Shown: positions 1 to 10,609 of the stretch, one piece after another
Position numbering within the stretch: position 1 is the first letter of the stretch
Layout: each line of letters begins with the position of its first letter
From: Bifidobacterium sp. WK012_4_13
Lineage (GTDB): Bacteria; Actinomycetota; Actinomycetes; Actinomycetales; Bifidobacteriaceae
Reading direction: 5' to 3'
NCBI RefSeq assembly: GCF_041080835.1
Contig: NZ_CP129683.1
Coordinates: forward strand, 1,922,001 to 1,986,000
Length of the DNA stretch: 64,000 nucleotides
Program-made: the position numbers and the translations under genes
The notes under the pieces: generated by a model
What the model was told of the DNA's origin: nothing
The model's database searches: none
What the model saw: only the letters and a program-made list of their open reading frames with translations

Positions 1-199
1 TGGCTGTCGCGAAGACTTCTGGAAGGAAGCGCCCGCAACCAGACAATCCTCTGAAACTTTCAATCCGGGGGATTCCGGCGAGAATCCGCCAGGACTCCCT
101 AAGATTCCAAGGGTATCCCTGATTCCCGTGATCTCCCTGATTCCCGTAATTCCCATGGACGATGGCAATCGAGAAGCATGTGACCCGAGCTGATGAGGG
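1..199. other. Non-coding window edge
   Basis: No convincing gene is seen. It lies downstream of the penicillin-binding protein gene, which ends on the minus strand at 200. The only structure noticed is an 18-bp unit repeated twice at 116-133 and 134-151 (TCCCTGATTCCCGT core), about 50-85 bp past that stop codon. No terminator hairpin with a T-run was found. Confidence 0.6.
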
Positions 200-2488
200 T
201 CACTTGCCGCTGGTCGAAGCCTGTTCGTCCGCCTGTGAACCCTCTTGCCGCGTATCGGTTCCACGATTCGCTGCAGCCTGGTCGCTTTCGGTCGTCGTGC
301 TTGTGGAGGCGCTGGTGCTTGGAGTGGTCGTTGTCGGCTGCGTCGTCGTCGGCGATGCGCTCGGCGAGGCAGAGGTGCTTGCGGAGGCCGATGGGGAGGC
401 TGATTGGGTCGGCGACGTGGTCTGCGTCGAAGAGTAGCTTCCAGTGCCCCACGTGCCATCCGGTCCGCCGACTTTTCCAGTGTCCGTGGCAGCCGGGAAG
501 CTTTCATCGGAGACCCCTGCGAGGGCCTGTGACATGTATTGCGAGAACATGTAGGCCGGGTATCCGGAACCGTGTGCATAGCCAAGGAATGTCGGTACCT
601 CCTCTGCACCTCCGCTAGCCGACGGGTACCATAGGCCGAATGCGGTGAGCGTCGAAGGTGTGAATCCTACGAAGTCAGCCGCTGTATTGTCGTTCGCCGT
701 TCCTGACTTGCCTGCGATGGTCTTTCCGATCGAACGGGCCGCCGAACCGGTTCCACTTTGAATGACGCCCGTCATGGCCTTTTGAAGCAGTGCGACATCG
801 TTTGCGTCGAACACCCTGGTGGTGCCTGTGGAAGTCTTGTATTGCGCCTTGCCTGCCTGATTCTCGACGCTTGCGACGATATGCAGGCTTGGCTTCGCGC
901 CGTCGTTCGCCAAGGTCGAATATCCACGTGCAAGGTCCAGAACGCTCAATGAGACGACACCAAGCGTGTTGAAGGCCGACTTGCTGTCGATGGTCCCCTG
1001 AATGCCGGCATCCTTGGCAATCGAGGCGGTCTTTGCAGGTGTGACATGGTCGTTCAGGTCCATGAAGACGGTATTCACCGAGTTTGCAAGTGCCGTATAC
1101 AGATTGATGTATCCGTAGCTTACCCCACCATCGTTGGCGACCGATTTACCCACGCTTGCGAACGTTCGCGGCGAATTGCCGTTGAAGTACGTGTTCAGGC
1201 TCACGTCGTCCTGAATCGCGCCCAGCAAGGTGAACACCTTCATCGTCGAGCCGACCTGGAACGTGGATTGCGATGCGTTGTTCAGCTCACGCTTCAAATA
1301 GTCGTCGCCCGCATAGAGTGAGATGATCGCACCGGTTTTGGGGTTTACGCTGATGCCCCCGACTTCGAGGCCGGACGGAAGCGTGCCCGATTTCGTCGAA
1401 GGACTTGCGGTCTGAAACATCAGATCCTGCTTGGCCTTGTCTATGGTCGTGATGATCTTGTAGCCGCCGGTGTCCAGATTGCTTTCGGTGAAGGCCTTGC
1501 TTGCGATCAGCTCATCCTTGACCATCCGCAGAAGATATCCCTGCGGTCCGGCATACGCGTTCTGCGTCGTCGGAGTCACGGTCTTTGGCATGCTGGCATC
1601 CTTGAGCTGCTTGGCAGTTATGCGATTGTCCTCGCGCATTATTTTCAGCACCCGGGTGAATCGCAGCTTCGCCTCCTTCGCATTCGTCGCAGGGTCCCAA
1701 TTCGTCGGTGAGGGTATGATTCCTGCAAGCATCGCCGCTTCGGACAGCGTCAGGTTCTTGGCATCCTTGTTGAAGTATGCCTTCGATGCGGCTTCGATGC
1801 CATATGCCCCGCGTCCCAGATAGATCGTATTCATGTAGTTGCACAGCACGGTGCCCTTGTCCTCTGTCTGCGCGATCTTCAGCGCAAGGATGGCCTCTCT
1901 GAGCTTTCCCGAGTAGCTTGTGGTCTCGCCCAGATAATAGCGTTCGGCGTATTGCTGCGTGATCGTTGACCCGCCCTGGCGCGTGCCTTGCGTCACATTG
2001 TTAAGGAAGGCTCGGGCAATGCCCCGCAGGTCGATGCCGCTGTCTTCATAGAAGCTTCGGTTTTCTGAAGAGACGATTGCGTTGCCTACGTATTTTGGCA
2101 GCGTCGAGCAGTCTACTATCTCACGATTCTGTTCGGCGTATGAACCGATCGGCGTCTTGCCATCGGAATAATAGACGGTCGTCTTCTGCGCCAATGCGAT
2201 CGACTCCGGCTTGGGAATCTCGGTTTTTGCATACATGTATGCCAGGGTTCCGGCAACTGCGACCACGCCAAGAAAGAACAGGGCCACGAGGGTAAGCAGA
2301 ATCCTGCGGCCGATGCTGCGCTTCTTTCTGCCGGGTCGTTTGTTGGAATTGTGAGAAGGAGCCTTGTGTGTGCTTCTTCGACGATTCGATGAACCTGCCT
2401 TCTTCGATGTGCCGCCTCTCAGGTTCTGTCTTGCGGTGCTGCGGGCCCCTCCCGCATTTGAACGTATTGATCGCGTCTCAAAATCCAT
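200..2488 (-). CDS. Class A penicillin-binding protein (transglycosylase/transpeptidase)
   Basis: A bifunctional peptidoglycan synthase that polymerises glycan strands and cross-links stem peptides outside the membrane. The 762-residue product has a basic cytoplasmic N-terminus, one membrane anchor near residues 62-85, a GT51 domain (ENRSFYEDSGID, then GGSTITQQY) and a transpeptidase domain with all three motifs: STMK (nucleophile Ser), SVN and KSGTA. The last 100 or so residues are a Ser/Thr/Pro-rich low-complexity tail, common in actinobacterial PBP1-type enzymes. ATG at 2488 is used; a TTG at 2506 would add six residues and has an AGGGGA close by, so the start is not certain. The gene is monocistronic here, divergent from the inositol-phosphate synthase gene. 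Confidence 0.93.
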   Translation of the reverse strand: MDFETRSIRSNAGGARSTARQNLRGGTSKKAGSSNRRRSTHKAPSHNSNKRPGRKKRSIGRRILLTLVALFFLGVVAVAGTLAYMYAKTEIPKPESIALAQKTTVYYSDGKTPIGSYAEQNREIVDCSTLPKYVGNAIVSSENRSFYEDSGIDLRGIARAFLNNVTQGTRQGGSTITQQYAERYYLGETTSYSGKLREAILALKIAQTEDKGTVLCNYMNTIYLGRGAYGIEAASKAYFNKDAKNLTLSEAAMLAGIIPSPTNWDPATNAKEAKLRFTRVLKIMREDNRITAKQLKDASMPKTVTPTTQNAYAGPQGYLLRMVKDELIASKAFTESNLDTGGYKIITTIDKAKQDLMFQTASPSTKSGTLPSGLEVGGISVNPKTGAIISLYAGDDYLKRELNNASQSTFQVGSTMKVFTLLGAIQDDVSLNTYFNGNSPRTFASVGKSVANDGGVSYGYINLYTALANSVNTVFMDLNDHVTPAKTASIAKDAGIQGTIDSKSAFNTLGVVSLSVLDLARGYSTLANDGAKPSLHIVASVENQAGKAQYKTSTGTTRVFDANDVALLQKAMTGVIQSGTGSAARSIGKTIAGKSGTANDNTAADFVGFTPSTLTAFGLWYPSASGGAEEVPTFLGYAHGSGYPAYMFSQYMSQALAGVSDESFPAATDTGKVGGPDGTWGTGSYSSTQTTSPTQSASPSASASTSASPSASPTTTQPTTTTPSTSASTSTTTESDQAAANRGTDTRQEGSQADEQASTSGK

Positions 2489-2688
2489 GCATACAACGCT
2501 AACCAATTCCCCTGATAATCACATGCCGCTCTTAAGGATTCCTTCATTTTCGTACGTTTCGTTCACATCTGCCATGCAATTCACCGTGCGAATAATGCAC
2601 ATATCCGCTCCAGTCTTTGCAAACTCTCATGATTCGAAGGTATGCTAAGGGGTTGGGATTTAACGTTACTGAACTGAGGAGTGGTTTT

Positions 2689-3831
2689 ATGTCAATTCGT
2701 GTTGCCATCGCTGGCGTAGGCAATTGTGCCTCGTCACTGGTGCAGGGTGTTTCCTACTACAAGGACATTGATGATGATGAGCATGTGCCAGGTCTGATGC
2801 ACACGGTCTTCGGAGGCTATCGTGTCCGTGACATCGAGTTTGTGGCCGCATTCGACGTGGATGCCGCAAAGGTCGGCCTCGACTTGAGCAAGGCCATCTA
2901 TGCTTCCGAGAACAACACCTACAAGTTCGAGGATGTTCCTGATCTGGGCGTTGAGGTCCAGCGTGGTCCGACCGGTGACGGCCTTGGCGAGTACTACCGC
3001 CAGATGATCAAGGAATCGGACGCGGAGCCTGTCGACGTTGCCAGCGTGTTGAAGGAACGTCATGTTGACATTCTCGTCAGCTACCTTCCCGTCGGTTCCG
3101 AACAGGCGGACAAGGGCTATGCGCAGGCGGCCATGGATGCGGGCTGCGCTTTCGTCAACTGCCTTCCTGTCTTCATCGCTTCCGATCCCGAATGGGCACA
3201 GAAGTTCAAGGATGCTGGAGTTCCCATCGTCGGCGACGATATCAAGTCTCAGGTGGGCGCAACCATCACTCACCGTGTCATGGCACGTCTGTTCGAGGAT
3301 CGTGGCGTTCGTCTCGACCGCACATACCAGCTCAATGTCGGTGGCAACATGGACTTCATGAATATGCTGCAGCGGACCCGTCTGGAATCCAAGAAGATCT
3401 CCAAGACCCGCGCAGTGACCTCGATCGTTCCTCATGACATGGAGGATCGCAACGTTCACATCGGACCATCCGACTATGTCGCATGGCTGGATGACCGCAA
3501 GCTCGCATTCGTCCGTTTGGAGGGCACCACCTTCGGCAATGTTCCGCTGGAGCTTGAATACAAGCTCACTGTGTGGGATTCTCCGAACTCGGCAGGCATC
3601 GTCATCGATGCCATTCGCGCCGCAAAGATCGCCCTTGACCGTGGTCTCGCAGGCCCGATTCTTGCGCCAAGCTCCTACTTCATGAAGTCTCCTGCCGTTC
3701 AGCATGAAGACAATGAAGCTCGTCGTCTGGTAGAGGAATTCATAGCTGGTTCCGTGGAATCCACGCAGGATACGCTCGATGCCGATGCGGCTGCCGCAAA
3801 GGCGGCTGGCAAGGATGTGTGGAACGCCTGA
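2689..3831 (+). CDS. ino1: Inositol-3-phosphate synthase
   Basis: Converts glucose 6-phosphate to 1L-myo-inositol 1-phosphate with bound NAD, the first step to inositol lipids in actinobacteria. The 380-residue protein opens with a Rossmann motif ([12 protein letters not shown]) and keeps the family core ([24 protein letters not shown]-region equivalents). The ATG at 2689 is preceded by a GAGGAG-like site and starts right at the Rossmann fold; upstream in-frame ATGs would add 24 unlikely residues. It stands alone and is followed by a strong terminator and a dispersed inverted-repeat element. An inositol phosphatase domain occurs elsewhere in the window (36738-38291), which would complete inositol formation. 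Confidence 0.95.
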   Translation: MSIRVAIAGVGNCASSLVQGVSYYKDIDDDEHVPGLMHTVFGGYRVRDIEFVAAFDVDAAKVGLDLSKAIYASENNTYKFEDVPDLGVEVQRGPTGDGLGEYYRQMIKESDAEPVDVASVLKERHVDILVSYLPVGSEQADKGYAQAAMDAGCAFVNCLPVFIASDPEWAQKFKDAGVPIVGDDIKSQVGATITHRVMARLFEDRGVRLDRTYQLNVGGNMDFMNMLQRTRLESKKISKTRAVTSIVPHDMEDRNVHIGPSDYVAWLDDRKLAFVRLEGTTFGNVPLELEYKLTVWDSPNSAGIVIDAIRAAKIALDRGLAGPILAPSSYFMKSPAVQHEDNEARRLVEEFIAGSVESTQDTLDADAAAAKAAGKDVWNA

Positions 3832-3884
3832 ATTTGCTTCGAGATGAGGCAATAGCGCGAAGTGGTCGCTGACTGTTCGACAGA

Positions 3885-3929
3885 ATATATGGTGGGCGAG
3901 GCTGAAAGCCTCGCCCACCATATATTTTT
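3885..3929. terminator. Hairpin terminator between ino1 and glf
   Basis: A perfect 19-bp inverted repeat (3885-3903 with 3907-3925) encloses a 3-nt loop and is followed by TTTT on the plus strand. The outer stem is A/T-only, so the structure could also end transcription on the minus strand. It directly follows the inositol-phosphate synthase gene. Confidence 0.85.
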
Positions 3930-3963
3930 GCCTCGTTTGCACGAAATTCTCTGTTATTCGTAT

Positions 3964-4084
3964 CGAGATTCCGAGTTTTGCGGCAATTGCGAAGTATCAG
4001 CCTCGATTTTTGGCTTTTCCTCGTCGAGAATTCAACGATTGTTTGCCCTTATACTTCGCAATTGCCGCAAAACTCGGAATCTCG
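3964..4084 (+). repeat. Dispersed inverted-repeat element, copy 1 (arm type A)
   Basis: Two 34-bp arms (3964-3997 and 4051-4084) are perfect inverted repeats around a 53-bp spacer. The arm core is CGAGTTTTGCGGCAATTG. The spacer holds a smaller hairpin (CTCGA 4002-4006 with TCGAG 4024-4028) and the core TTTTTGGC...GTCGAGAATTCAACGA shared with other copies. It lies between the convergent ino1 and glf genes. There is no ORF, and it is not a standard terminator because no T-run follows the stem. Confidence 0.9.
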
Positions 4085-4120
4085 GAATTCAACGCCTGCA
4101 TTGAGCGCATGATTGGGCAG

Positions 4121-5287
4121 TCATTTCTTGAGAAGTGGCTGAACCTCGTTTTCGAATGAGTCGAGAGCCTTGTCGATCACCTGATGCATGTCGTAGTAAG
4201 CATAGGTTCCGAGCCGACCGCCGAAGATGACCTGTGGCTCGGCAGCGACCTTCTCCCTGTATTGGGCATAGAGCTGCTTGTCTGCGGCGGTGCTCACAGG
4301 ATAGTATGGCTCGTCATTGCGTGAGGCGGAACGGGAGTACTCTTCCCACACGACCGTATGCTCATGGTTCTGCCGGTCATGGCGCTCGGGATTGAAATTC
4401 TTGAACTCGATGGCACGGGTGAATGGCACATCCTCGTCGGCATAGTTCATCACGGGGCATCCGAGATGATCGTCCTCGTCATAGCGCTTCTCCTTGAACT
4501 CGACGGTCTTCCATTGCAGGTCGCCGAGCTTGTAGTCGAAATATCTGTCGACGGGACCGGTATACACGATGGGAACCTTGCCGACGAGCGCATCGCGGTT
4601 GAGTGGCTGGCTCGTATCGAAGAAGTCGGTCGAAAGACTGACATGGATGCGAGGGTCATCGATCATCCGCTCGAACCACGCCGTGTAACCGTCGACTGGC
4701 AGACCTTCCCAGGTGTCCTTGAAATAGCGGTTGTTGTAGTTGAACCGCACGGGAAGCCTGCGAATGACCGATGCAGGCAGCGTGCTTGGATCGGTCTGCC
4801 ACTGTTTGGCCGTGTAGTTCTTGATGAATGCCTCATACAGTGGACGTCCGATGAGGCTGATGCCTTGGTCGTTGAGATTGTTGGGGGTGCTTCCCGCCAA
4901 TTCGCCCGCCTGCTCGGCCACGAGCCTTCTCGCCTCTTCCGGGGTGTAGCTGGCGTGGAAGAACTGGTTGATGGTCCCAAGGTTTATTGGCATGGGGAAG
5001 ACTTCGCCATTGTGTGTCGTGTACACATGGTGAACGTAATTCGTGAAGCTCGTGAATCGATTCACATATTTCCATACGCGGGGGTTGGAGGTGTGGAAGA
5101 GATGAGCGCCATACTTATGTATTTCGGCACCGGTCTGTTCGTCCATGTAGCTGTATGCGTTGCCGCCTATGTTCCCGCGAGCCTCGATTATCTCGACCCT
5201 GGCCCCTGTTCGTTCAACGGCCTGCTGCGCGATGGTCAGTCCGAAGAGCCCTGCACCAACGATGACGAGATCAGCTTGTTCGCTCAT
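4121..5287 (-). CDS. glf: UDP-galactopyranose mutase
   Basis: A flavoenzyme that interconverts UDP-galactopyranose and UDP-galactofuranose, feeding galactofuranose-containing envelope polysaccharides. The 388-residue product starts with an FAD dinucleotide-binding motif (VIVGAGLFGLT) and contains the family signatures YGAHLFHT, the N-x-P-x region (PMPINLGTINQFF) and the C-terminal GRLGTYAYYDMHQV. ATG at 5287 has a GGAAG ribosome site and begins at the FAD fold; the 28 residues encoded upstream are not used. No glycosyltransferases are adjacent, so it probably serves a distant polysaccharide cluster. Confidence 0.95.
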   Translation of the reverse strand: MSEQADLVIVGAGLFGLTIAQQAVERTGARVEIIEARGNIGGNAYSYMDEQTGAEIHKYGAHLFHTSNPRVWKYVNRFTSFTNYVHHVYTTHNGEVFPMPINLGTINQFFHASYTPEEARRLVAEQAGELAGSTPNNLNDQGISLIGRPLYEAFIKNYTAKQWQTDPSTLPASVIRRLPVRFNYNNRYFKDTWEGLPVDGYTAWFERMIDDPRIHVSLSTDFFDTSQPLNRDALVGKVPIVYTGPVDRYFDYKLGDLQWKTVEFKEKRYDEDDHLGCPVMNYADEDVPFTRAIEFKNFNPERHDRQNHEHTVVWEEYSRSASRNDEPYYPVSTAADKQLYAQYREKVAAEPQVIFGGRLGTYAYYDMHQVIDKALDSFENEVQPLLKK

Positions 5288-5428
5288 CTGCTTCCTTTCT
5301 CCTGTCGGATTTGGCATGGCGTCGTGGCCTTCTTCACGATGGTGTCCGAGAAGCTGCCATGCGCATGGCACTTCTCACATCGTAGCCGTGATCGCGAACC
5401 CTTGCACGAGAATGTTTTTGGTCTTGGA

Positions 5429-5457
5429 TTGGTAAAATCCAATCAGTCGGGTAGAAT
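5429..5457 (+). promoter_or_regulatory. Promoter of the SRP RNA
   Basis: TTGGTA (5429-5434) and TAGAAT (5452-5457) are separated by 17 bp and end 7 bp before the first paired base of the SRP RNA, the expected distance for a sigma-A type promoter. Confidence 0.65.
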
Positions 5458-5464
5458 ACCATTT

Positions 5465-5550
5465 GCTCCCACGTGGCGTTACGTCACCCAATCCCCCCAG
5501 GGCAGGAATGCAGCAAGGGTAAGTGGCCTCTGACGGGTACGTGGGAGTTT
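5465..5550 (+). ncRNA. ffs: Signal recognition particle RNA, small bacterial type
   Basis: The RNA scaffold of the signal recognition particle, bound by Ffh (encoded at 19139). The ends pair (GCTCCCACGT with ACGTGGGAG) and the apical domain carries the conserved asymmetric loop and tetraloop region CAGGGCAGGAATGCAGCAAGG. The length of about 85 nt fits the short 4.5S form. It is placed between glf and the PAP2 gene; the PAP2 start codon lies about 35 bp after its end, so read-through is possible. Confidence 0.88.
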
Positions 5551-5585
5551 TCATATTTTCATGTCCTACCCTTACAGTCGTGGGT

Positions 5586-6683
5586 ATGAGTGAATTCAAT
5601 GAAAAGTCAGACGACACGACACAGGCTGGTTCATACGGCGCCCCAGATGTCGGTCTCGTCGCAGATTCCGAGGATGCGACGCAGTCCAGTACCACGACGG
5701 GAATGGGACAGGAACCGGTCAGTCTTGCCTTTGGCATGGTTCACAAGGACCCGTTGACGGTTCGTCCACGCCGATCAAGCATCGTCATCTGCGCGTGCCT
5801 CGGCGTCGCAGCCCTGATTCTCAGTGCATGCCTGTGGCTCTTTGCGGTGCGTACGGTGACCGGACAGGAATACGACGATATGGTTTGGAGCCATTTCTCG
5901 CAGATCCTTCCCTCCTGGTTCATCGACGTGCTGAGCATATTCGTGAAAACCTATGTTGACATCGCGGTCGTCGTGGTGTTCTCTCTTGTCGCAGTCATCG
6001 TCAATGTCGTCAGAAGACGCTGGCTGCTGCTGGTGCAGCTTGCGGTGTTCGGGATGCTCTGCTTTGCCGTGGCGGCGACGGTGAAGCGTGTGCTGCCCAG
6101 ACCTTTCCTGGTCAACGTGGCATCGTACAAGTCCAATTCCGCCCCATCGGGGCACACCCTGATGGCAGCTGCTGGAGCGGTGGTTCTCATATGCGCTGTC
6201 CCAAGGGTATGGCGCGCCGTCGCTGCCCTGATCGGGTGGGCATTCACGTTCCTGGTGGCGCTTTCGGTCGTTCAGGCCCAGTGGCATCGCCCCTCGGATC
6301 CGATCATGTCGATGCTCATCGTCGCGGGCTTGGCATTCATCATGCTCGCATTCACCCGTGCAAGTGGCATGGACGAACCCGGTACGCGCATGTCCTCGGC
6401 GAGCATACAGATCGTCGCCACGGTTATGATAACTGCTGGTATCGTGGCTGTGCTCTATGGCGGCTATGTATTCTGGCAAATCGAGCCCGGATTGGACCTC
6501 AGCGCCCAATGGGCGCGCTCTGGTGCATGTGCCGCGGCTTTTGCGCTTATGCTGGGGGTATCTCTGGTGACATTCGGAACGGTAGCCGCGCTGAGGCAGC
6601 TCACGGCATCTCCTCTGAGCAAGCTGGGGTTGATCGGCGCTCCACCCGAACCTCCGAAGCCATCAGAAGAACGCAATGACTGA
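5586..6683 (+). CDS. PAP2-family membrane phosphatase
   Basis: A multi-pass membrane phosphatase, probably acting on a lipid phosphate such as undecaprenyl pyrophosphate or phosphatidylglycerophosphate; the substrate cannot be told. The 365-residue protein has the three acid-phosphatase motifs: KRVLPRP, PSGHT and a C-terminal QAQWHRPSD with the catalytic His. About six hydrophobic segments surround them and two more follow at the C-terminus. The ATG at 5586 is chosen because the upstream extension overlaps the SRP RNA. It is followed by topA after about 100 bp. Confidence 0.85.
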   Translation: MSEFNEKSDDTTQAGSYGAPDVGLVADSEDATQSSTTTGMGQEPVSLAFGMVHKDPLTVRPRRSSIVICACLGVAALILSACLWLFAVRTVTGQEYDDMVWSHFSQILPSWFIDVLSIFVKTYVDIAVVVVFSLVAVIVNVVRRRWLLLVQLAVFGMLCFAVAATVKRVLPRPFLVNVASYKSNSAPSGHTLMAAAGAVVLICAVPRVWRAVAALIGWAFTFLVALSVVQAQWHRPSDPIMSMLIVAGLAFIMLAFTRASGMDEPGTRMSSASIQIVATVMITAGIVAVLYGGYVFWQIEPGLDLSAQWARSGACAAAFALMLGVSLVTFGTVAALRQLTASPLSKLGLIGAPPEPPKPSEERND

Positions 6684-6785
6684 ACCGACAGCCACGTTCG
6701 ACACGGGCAAACGCGAATGCCTTTTGGCTTATGTGTTTCCCTTATGAGTATGATTGCGTGCGTTGGACACGGTAAGGAGATCAAG

Positions 6786-9758
6786 ATGGCAACCGGCAGA
6801 AAGCTCGTAATCGTTGAGTCGCCGACCAAAGCCAAGAAGATAGGCGGATATCTTGGCGATGGCTACACCGTCATGGCGTCAGTGGGTCATATTCGTGATC
6901 TCGCCCAGCCTTCTCAGGTTCCTTCGGCTGACAAGGGCCATTTCGGCAAGTTCGGCGTGGACGTCGACGACGATTTCAAGCCGTATTACATCGTCGATGG
7001 CAACAAGAAGAAGACGGTCGCCGAATTGAAGAAGGCATTGAAGACCGCCGACGAGCTCTACCTCGCAACCGATGAGGATCGCGAGGGGGAGGCCATCGCG
7101 TGGCATCTGGTCCAGACCCTGAAGCCAAAGGTTCCCGTGAAACGCATGGTGTTCCACGAGATCACACGTGATGCGATCCATGCATCCCTGAACAAGACAC
7201 GCAACGTTGACGACAACATGGTGGATGCGCAGGAGACGCGTCGCGTGCTGGATCGGCTCTATGGCTATGAGCTTTCCCCTGTCCTGTGGCGCAAGGTCGG
7301 CCCCGGTCTGAGTGCGGGTCGCGTGCAGTCGGTCGCGACACGACTGATCGTCGAGCGCGAGCGAGAGCGCATGGCCTTCGTTCGCACGGCGTATTGGGAT
7401 GTCGTGGCCACGCTGGTGACCAAGGATGCGCAGGCCACTCCGTTCCCAGCGCGTCTGGTCGAGTTGGATGGGCGCCGGGTGGCCGGTTCCAAGGATTTCG
7501 ACGATCAGGGCAACCCCACGGACGCGGCGAAAAAAGACGATGCGATGCGCATTGACGAGACGACTGCGCGCGAAATCGCGGCAGAGCTCAAATCCGCTGA
7601 CTTCACCGTCACGGGTCTGGACACGAAGCCATACCGCCGTCGCCCTCAGCCGCCGTTCACGACCTCGACCTTGCAGCAGACCGCTGGAAACCGTCTGTCC
7701 ATGAGCTCAAGAAGCACGATGCGTGCCGCTCAGGGACTGTACGAGAACGGATACATCACCTATATGAGAACTGACTCGGTCACGCTCTCACAGGAGGCGA
7801 TCGAGGCGGCCCGCGATGATGTCTCCAAGCGCTATGGCAAGGAATATCTCTCAGAGAAGCCGAAGCAATACACGACCAAAACCGCTGGCGCACAGGAGGC
7901 TCACGAATGCATTCGTCCTGCCGGCGCGCATTTCAGGTCTCCGGATGAGCTGGCTTCGCTGCTTCCTCCTGACCAGCTGAGGCTCTATACGCTGATCTGG
8001 CGTCGGACACTTGCGTCTCAGATGGCAGATGCCACCGGATCCACCGCAACCGTGCACATGCAGGCTCCGTCAGCGGGCCATGGAATCGCACACTTCCAGG
8101 CTTCGGGCACGGTGATAGCGTTCCTTGGCTTCATGAAGGCACTTGGGGAAGGCAACGGATCGCGCAACCAGAGGAACAAGGGCGAAAAGCATCAGGAGGA
8201 GTCTTCGAATGTCGCTTTGCCGCAGCTGGATCGTGGCGATGTTCTGAATGCCGATGACGTCGTGCCCGATGGGCATGAGACGCAGCCTCCGGCGCGCTAT
8301 ACCGAGGCGACCTTGGTCAAGACCCTGGAGGCGCGTGAGATAGGCCGTCCTTCGACCTATGCGAGCATCATCTCGACGATCATCGACCGTGGGTATGTCT
8401 ATGAACGCGGACGAGCGCTGATTCCATCATGGCTTGCATTCTCGGTCATCAAGCTGCTGGAAGGCAACTTCCCGCAATACGTCGATTACCGTTTCACCGC
8501 GCAGATGGAAAATGGACTCGACATGATCGCCCACGGCAAGGAAAAGGGCAAGGACTGGCTGACCGATTTCTATTTCGGCGCTGGCGAGAATTCCGCGAAG
8601 ACCACGTCGCAGATTCATGATGGCCTGCAGAAGCAGGTTGCTCAGCTCGGTGACATAGATGCCCGCGCCATCAACACCATCACGATCGGTGACGGACTAC
8701 AGGTTCGCGTCGGACGCTATGGCCCCTATCTTGAGGACACGGTGAACACCGATGATGAGGGGAATCCGAAGCGGGCCTCTTTGCCAGAGACGGTCGCTCC
8801 GGATGAACTGACCATCGAAAAGGGACATGAGCTTATCGCCACCAACGCGGGAGGACCTCGCGAGCTGGGCGAGGATCCCGAGACCCATGGCAAGGTCGAG
8901 GTCCGCAAGGGCCGTTTCGGTCCATACGTCGCGTTGACCCTGCCTGAGCAAGAGACCGACGAGGCCAAGGCTCCCACGAAGTCGAAGACGGCCGCAAAGG
9001 CGCGAACATCGAAGAAAGCCGCTGCAGCCAAGCCCAAGATGGCATCCCTGTTCAAGACCATGGATCCGGAGACCATCTCTCTCGACGACGCATTGAGATT
9101 GCTGAGGCTTCCACGCGTCGTCGGAGAAGTGGAAGAGACCGACGAGAAGACGGGCGAGGTCTTTTCGGCCACGATTCAGGCCAGCAATGGCCGCTATGGC
9201 CCCTATCTGACCAAGTCGCTGCCCGATGGCAAAAGCGATACGCGCTCGCTTGCCGGCGAGGACGAAATATTCACCGTCGATCTTGACAAGGCCAAGGAAC
9301 TCTTCGCCCAGCCCAAATATGGCAATCGCAGGCGTGGGGGCGCAAAGCCGCCGCTGCGTGAGCTCGGCCCCGATCCGGACAATGGCAAGGCCGTCACCAT
9401 CAAGGATGGCTTCTACGGAGCCTACATCACCGATGGCGAGACCAACAGGACGTTACCGAAGCAATACACACCTGAATCAATCGAGCCTGCGCAGGCATTC
9501 GCGTTGCTTGCAGAAAAGCGCGCAGCGGGCCCAGCCAAGAGACGAGGCTCATCGCGCAAGGGCACGACGCGCAAGACCGCCACCAAGAAGACGCCGACAA
9601 GGAAAGCCTCCACCAAGACAACGAGGAGCAAGACAACGAGGAGCAAGACAACGACGAGCAAGTCAAAGACGGCAGCGTCAAAGGGCACGGCAGCCAAGGC
9701 GAAGCCCTCTCGCCGAGCTAGGCAATCCGTTGCCGAAAGTCAAGTGAAGGAAGCATGA
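6786..9758 (+). CDS. topA: DNA topoisomerase I
   Basis: A type IA topoisomerase that relaxes negative supercoils by single-strand passage. The 990-residue protein has the Toprim acidic motif ([15 protein letters not shown]), the active-site tyrosine in [10 protein letters not shown], and four C-terminal repeats with the pattern GRYGPY (near 8712, 8910, 9189 and, degenerate, 9408). It has no zinc fingers and ends in a Lys/Thr/Ser-rich tail made of [11 protein letters not shown] micro-repeats, as in other actinobacteria. The start is set by AAGGAGATCAAG before ATG 6786. Its last four bases overlap the tmk start, so topA, tmk and holB are probably co-transcribed. Confidence 0.97.
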   Translation: MATGRKLVIVESPTKAKKIGGYLGDGYTVMASVGHIRDLAQPSQVPSADKGHFGKFGVDVDDDFKPYYIVDGNKKKTVAELKKALKTADELYLATDEDREGEAIAWHLVQTLKPKVPVKRMVFHEITRDAIHASLNKTRNVDDNMVDAQETRRVLDRLYGYELSPVLWRKVGPGLSAGRVQSVATRLIVERERERMAFVRTAYWDVVATLVTKDAQATPFPARLVELDGRRVAGSKDFDDQGNPTDAAKKDDAMRIDETTAREIAAELKSADFTVTGLDTKPYRRRPQPPFTTSTLQQTAGNRLSMSSRSTMRAAQGLYENGYITYMRTDSVTLSQEAIEAARDDVSKRYGKEYLSEKPKQYTTKTAGAQEAHECIRPAGAHFRSPDELASLLPPDQLRLYTLIWRRTLASQMADATGSTATVHMQAPSAGHGIAHFQASGTVIAFLGFMKALGEGNGSRNQRNKGEKHQEESSNVALPQLDRGDVLNADDVVPDGHETQPPARYTEATLVKTLEAREIGRPSTYASIISTIIDRGYVYERGRALIPSWLAFSVIKLLEGNFPQYVDYRFTAQMENGLDMIAHGKEKGKDWLTDFYFGAGENSAKTTSQIHDGLQKQVAQLGDIDARAINTITIGDGLQVRVGRYGPYLEDTVNTDDEGNPKRASLPETVAPDELTIEKGHELIATNAGGPRELGEDPETHGKVEVRKGRFGPYVALTLPEQETDEAKAPTKSKTAAKARTSKKAAAAKPKMASLFKTMDPETISLDDALRLLRLPRVVGEVEETDEKTGEVFSATIQASNGRYGPYLTKSLPDGKSDTRSLAGEDEIFTVDLDKAKELFAQPKYGNRRRGGAKPPLRELGPDPDNGKAVTIKDGFYGAYITDGETNRTLPKQYTPESIEPAQAFALLAEKRAAGPAKRRGSSRKGTTRKTATKKTPTRKASTKTTRSKTTRSKTTTSKSKTAASKGTAAKAKPSRRARQSVAESQVKEA

Positions 9759-10609
9759 ACGGACTTTTCATATCATTCGAAGGCGTTGATGGCTCCGGCA
9801 AGACAACGCAGATTCAACGGCTGAATGCATACGTCATGGCCCAGGGGCGCAACGCCCTGGTAACCAGGGAACCAGGCGGAACATCCGCGGGTCTGGTCAT
9901 TCGCGAGCTGCTGCTGCACGGCATCGCCTCATTCCCTTCGCTCGCGGTTCTTGGAGCTTCGGACGTGGTCGAGCATGGATCGGATCTGAACGACAAGGCC
10001 GAAGCCCTGCTGTATGCCGCTGACAGGGCGCAGCATGTGGACGAGGTCATCCGACCGGCTCTGGAACGCGGGGATGTGGTGCTGTGCGACAGATACGTGG
10101 ATTCCTCGTTGGCCTATCAGTCAGGTGGCAGGGAGCTTCGGAACTCGAAGATCCTTGATATCAGTACTTGGGCGACCGACGGGCTGATGCCCCGACGCAC
10201 CTATTTGCTGGATATGGATCCCGCCGTATCGCACAAGCGGCTCGAACATCAGCTCGACCGCATCGAGGTGGAGGGCGCTGGCTTCCAGAACCGTACCCGG
10301 GAGCGTTTTCTCGAGTTGGCGCAGAACGATCCAGAGCGGTATCTCGTCATCGACGCGAATCAGTCCGTCGAAGATATCTGGCAGATCATTCAGACCGATT
10401 ACGACGCCTTGGTTGCTGGGGATACGGTTGCTGGAGATACAGTCGCTGGCGATGGAGCTGCCAGCGCTGCGGATGCCGATGCCGATGCGGATGCCGGTAT
10501 CGATGGGGATGAGACAGCCGATTCCCAGCTGAGAACGGATCCGGCTCCGCAGATGCAAGATGAGCCGCAGCCAAGGCAAGGCATTCAGCATGCCGAGGTC
10601 GGCGAGTGA
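9755..10609 (+). CDS. tmk: Thymidylate kinase
   Basis: Phosphorylates dTMP to dTDP for DNA synthesis. It shows the P-loop [12 protein letters not shown], the TREPGGT motif and the [11 protein letters not shown] motif. The catalytic part ends near residue 212; the last 70 residues are acidic and contain GDTVA repeats and a run of alternating Asp-Ala, which is not needed for the family fold. It overlaps topA by 4 bp and holB by 4 bp, implying translational coupling. Confidence 0.95.
   Translation: MNGLFISFEGVDGSGKTTQIQRLNAYVMAQGRNALVTREPGGTSAGLVIRELLLHGIASFPSLAVLGASDVVEHGSDLNDKAEALLYAADRAQHVDEVIRPALERGDVVLCDRYVDSSLAYQSGGRELRNSKILDISTWATDGLMPRRTYLLDMDPAVSHKRLEHQLDRIEVEGAGFQNRTRERFLELAQNDPERYLVIDANQSVEDIWQIIQTDYDALVAGDTVAGDTVAGDGAASAADADADADAGIDGDETADSQLRTDPAPQMQDEPQPRQGIQHAEVGE

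Noticed and set aside
2734..3942. 402-residue minus-strand frame opposite ino1
   Set aside because: It is the antisense shadow of a strongly conserved gene; no recognisable motifs and it crosses the terminator.
3964..4084. Inverted-repeat elements as simple rho-independent terminators
   Set aside because: Loops of 53 nt and more, no T-run, and a true terminator already lies between ino1 and copy 1.
4358..5533. 391-residue plus-strand frame opposite glf
   Set aside because: Shadow of glf that also runs through the SRP RNA.
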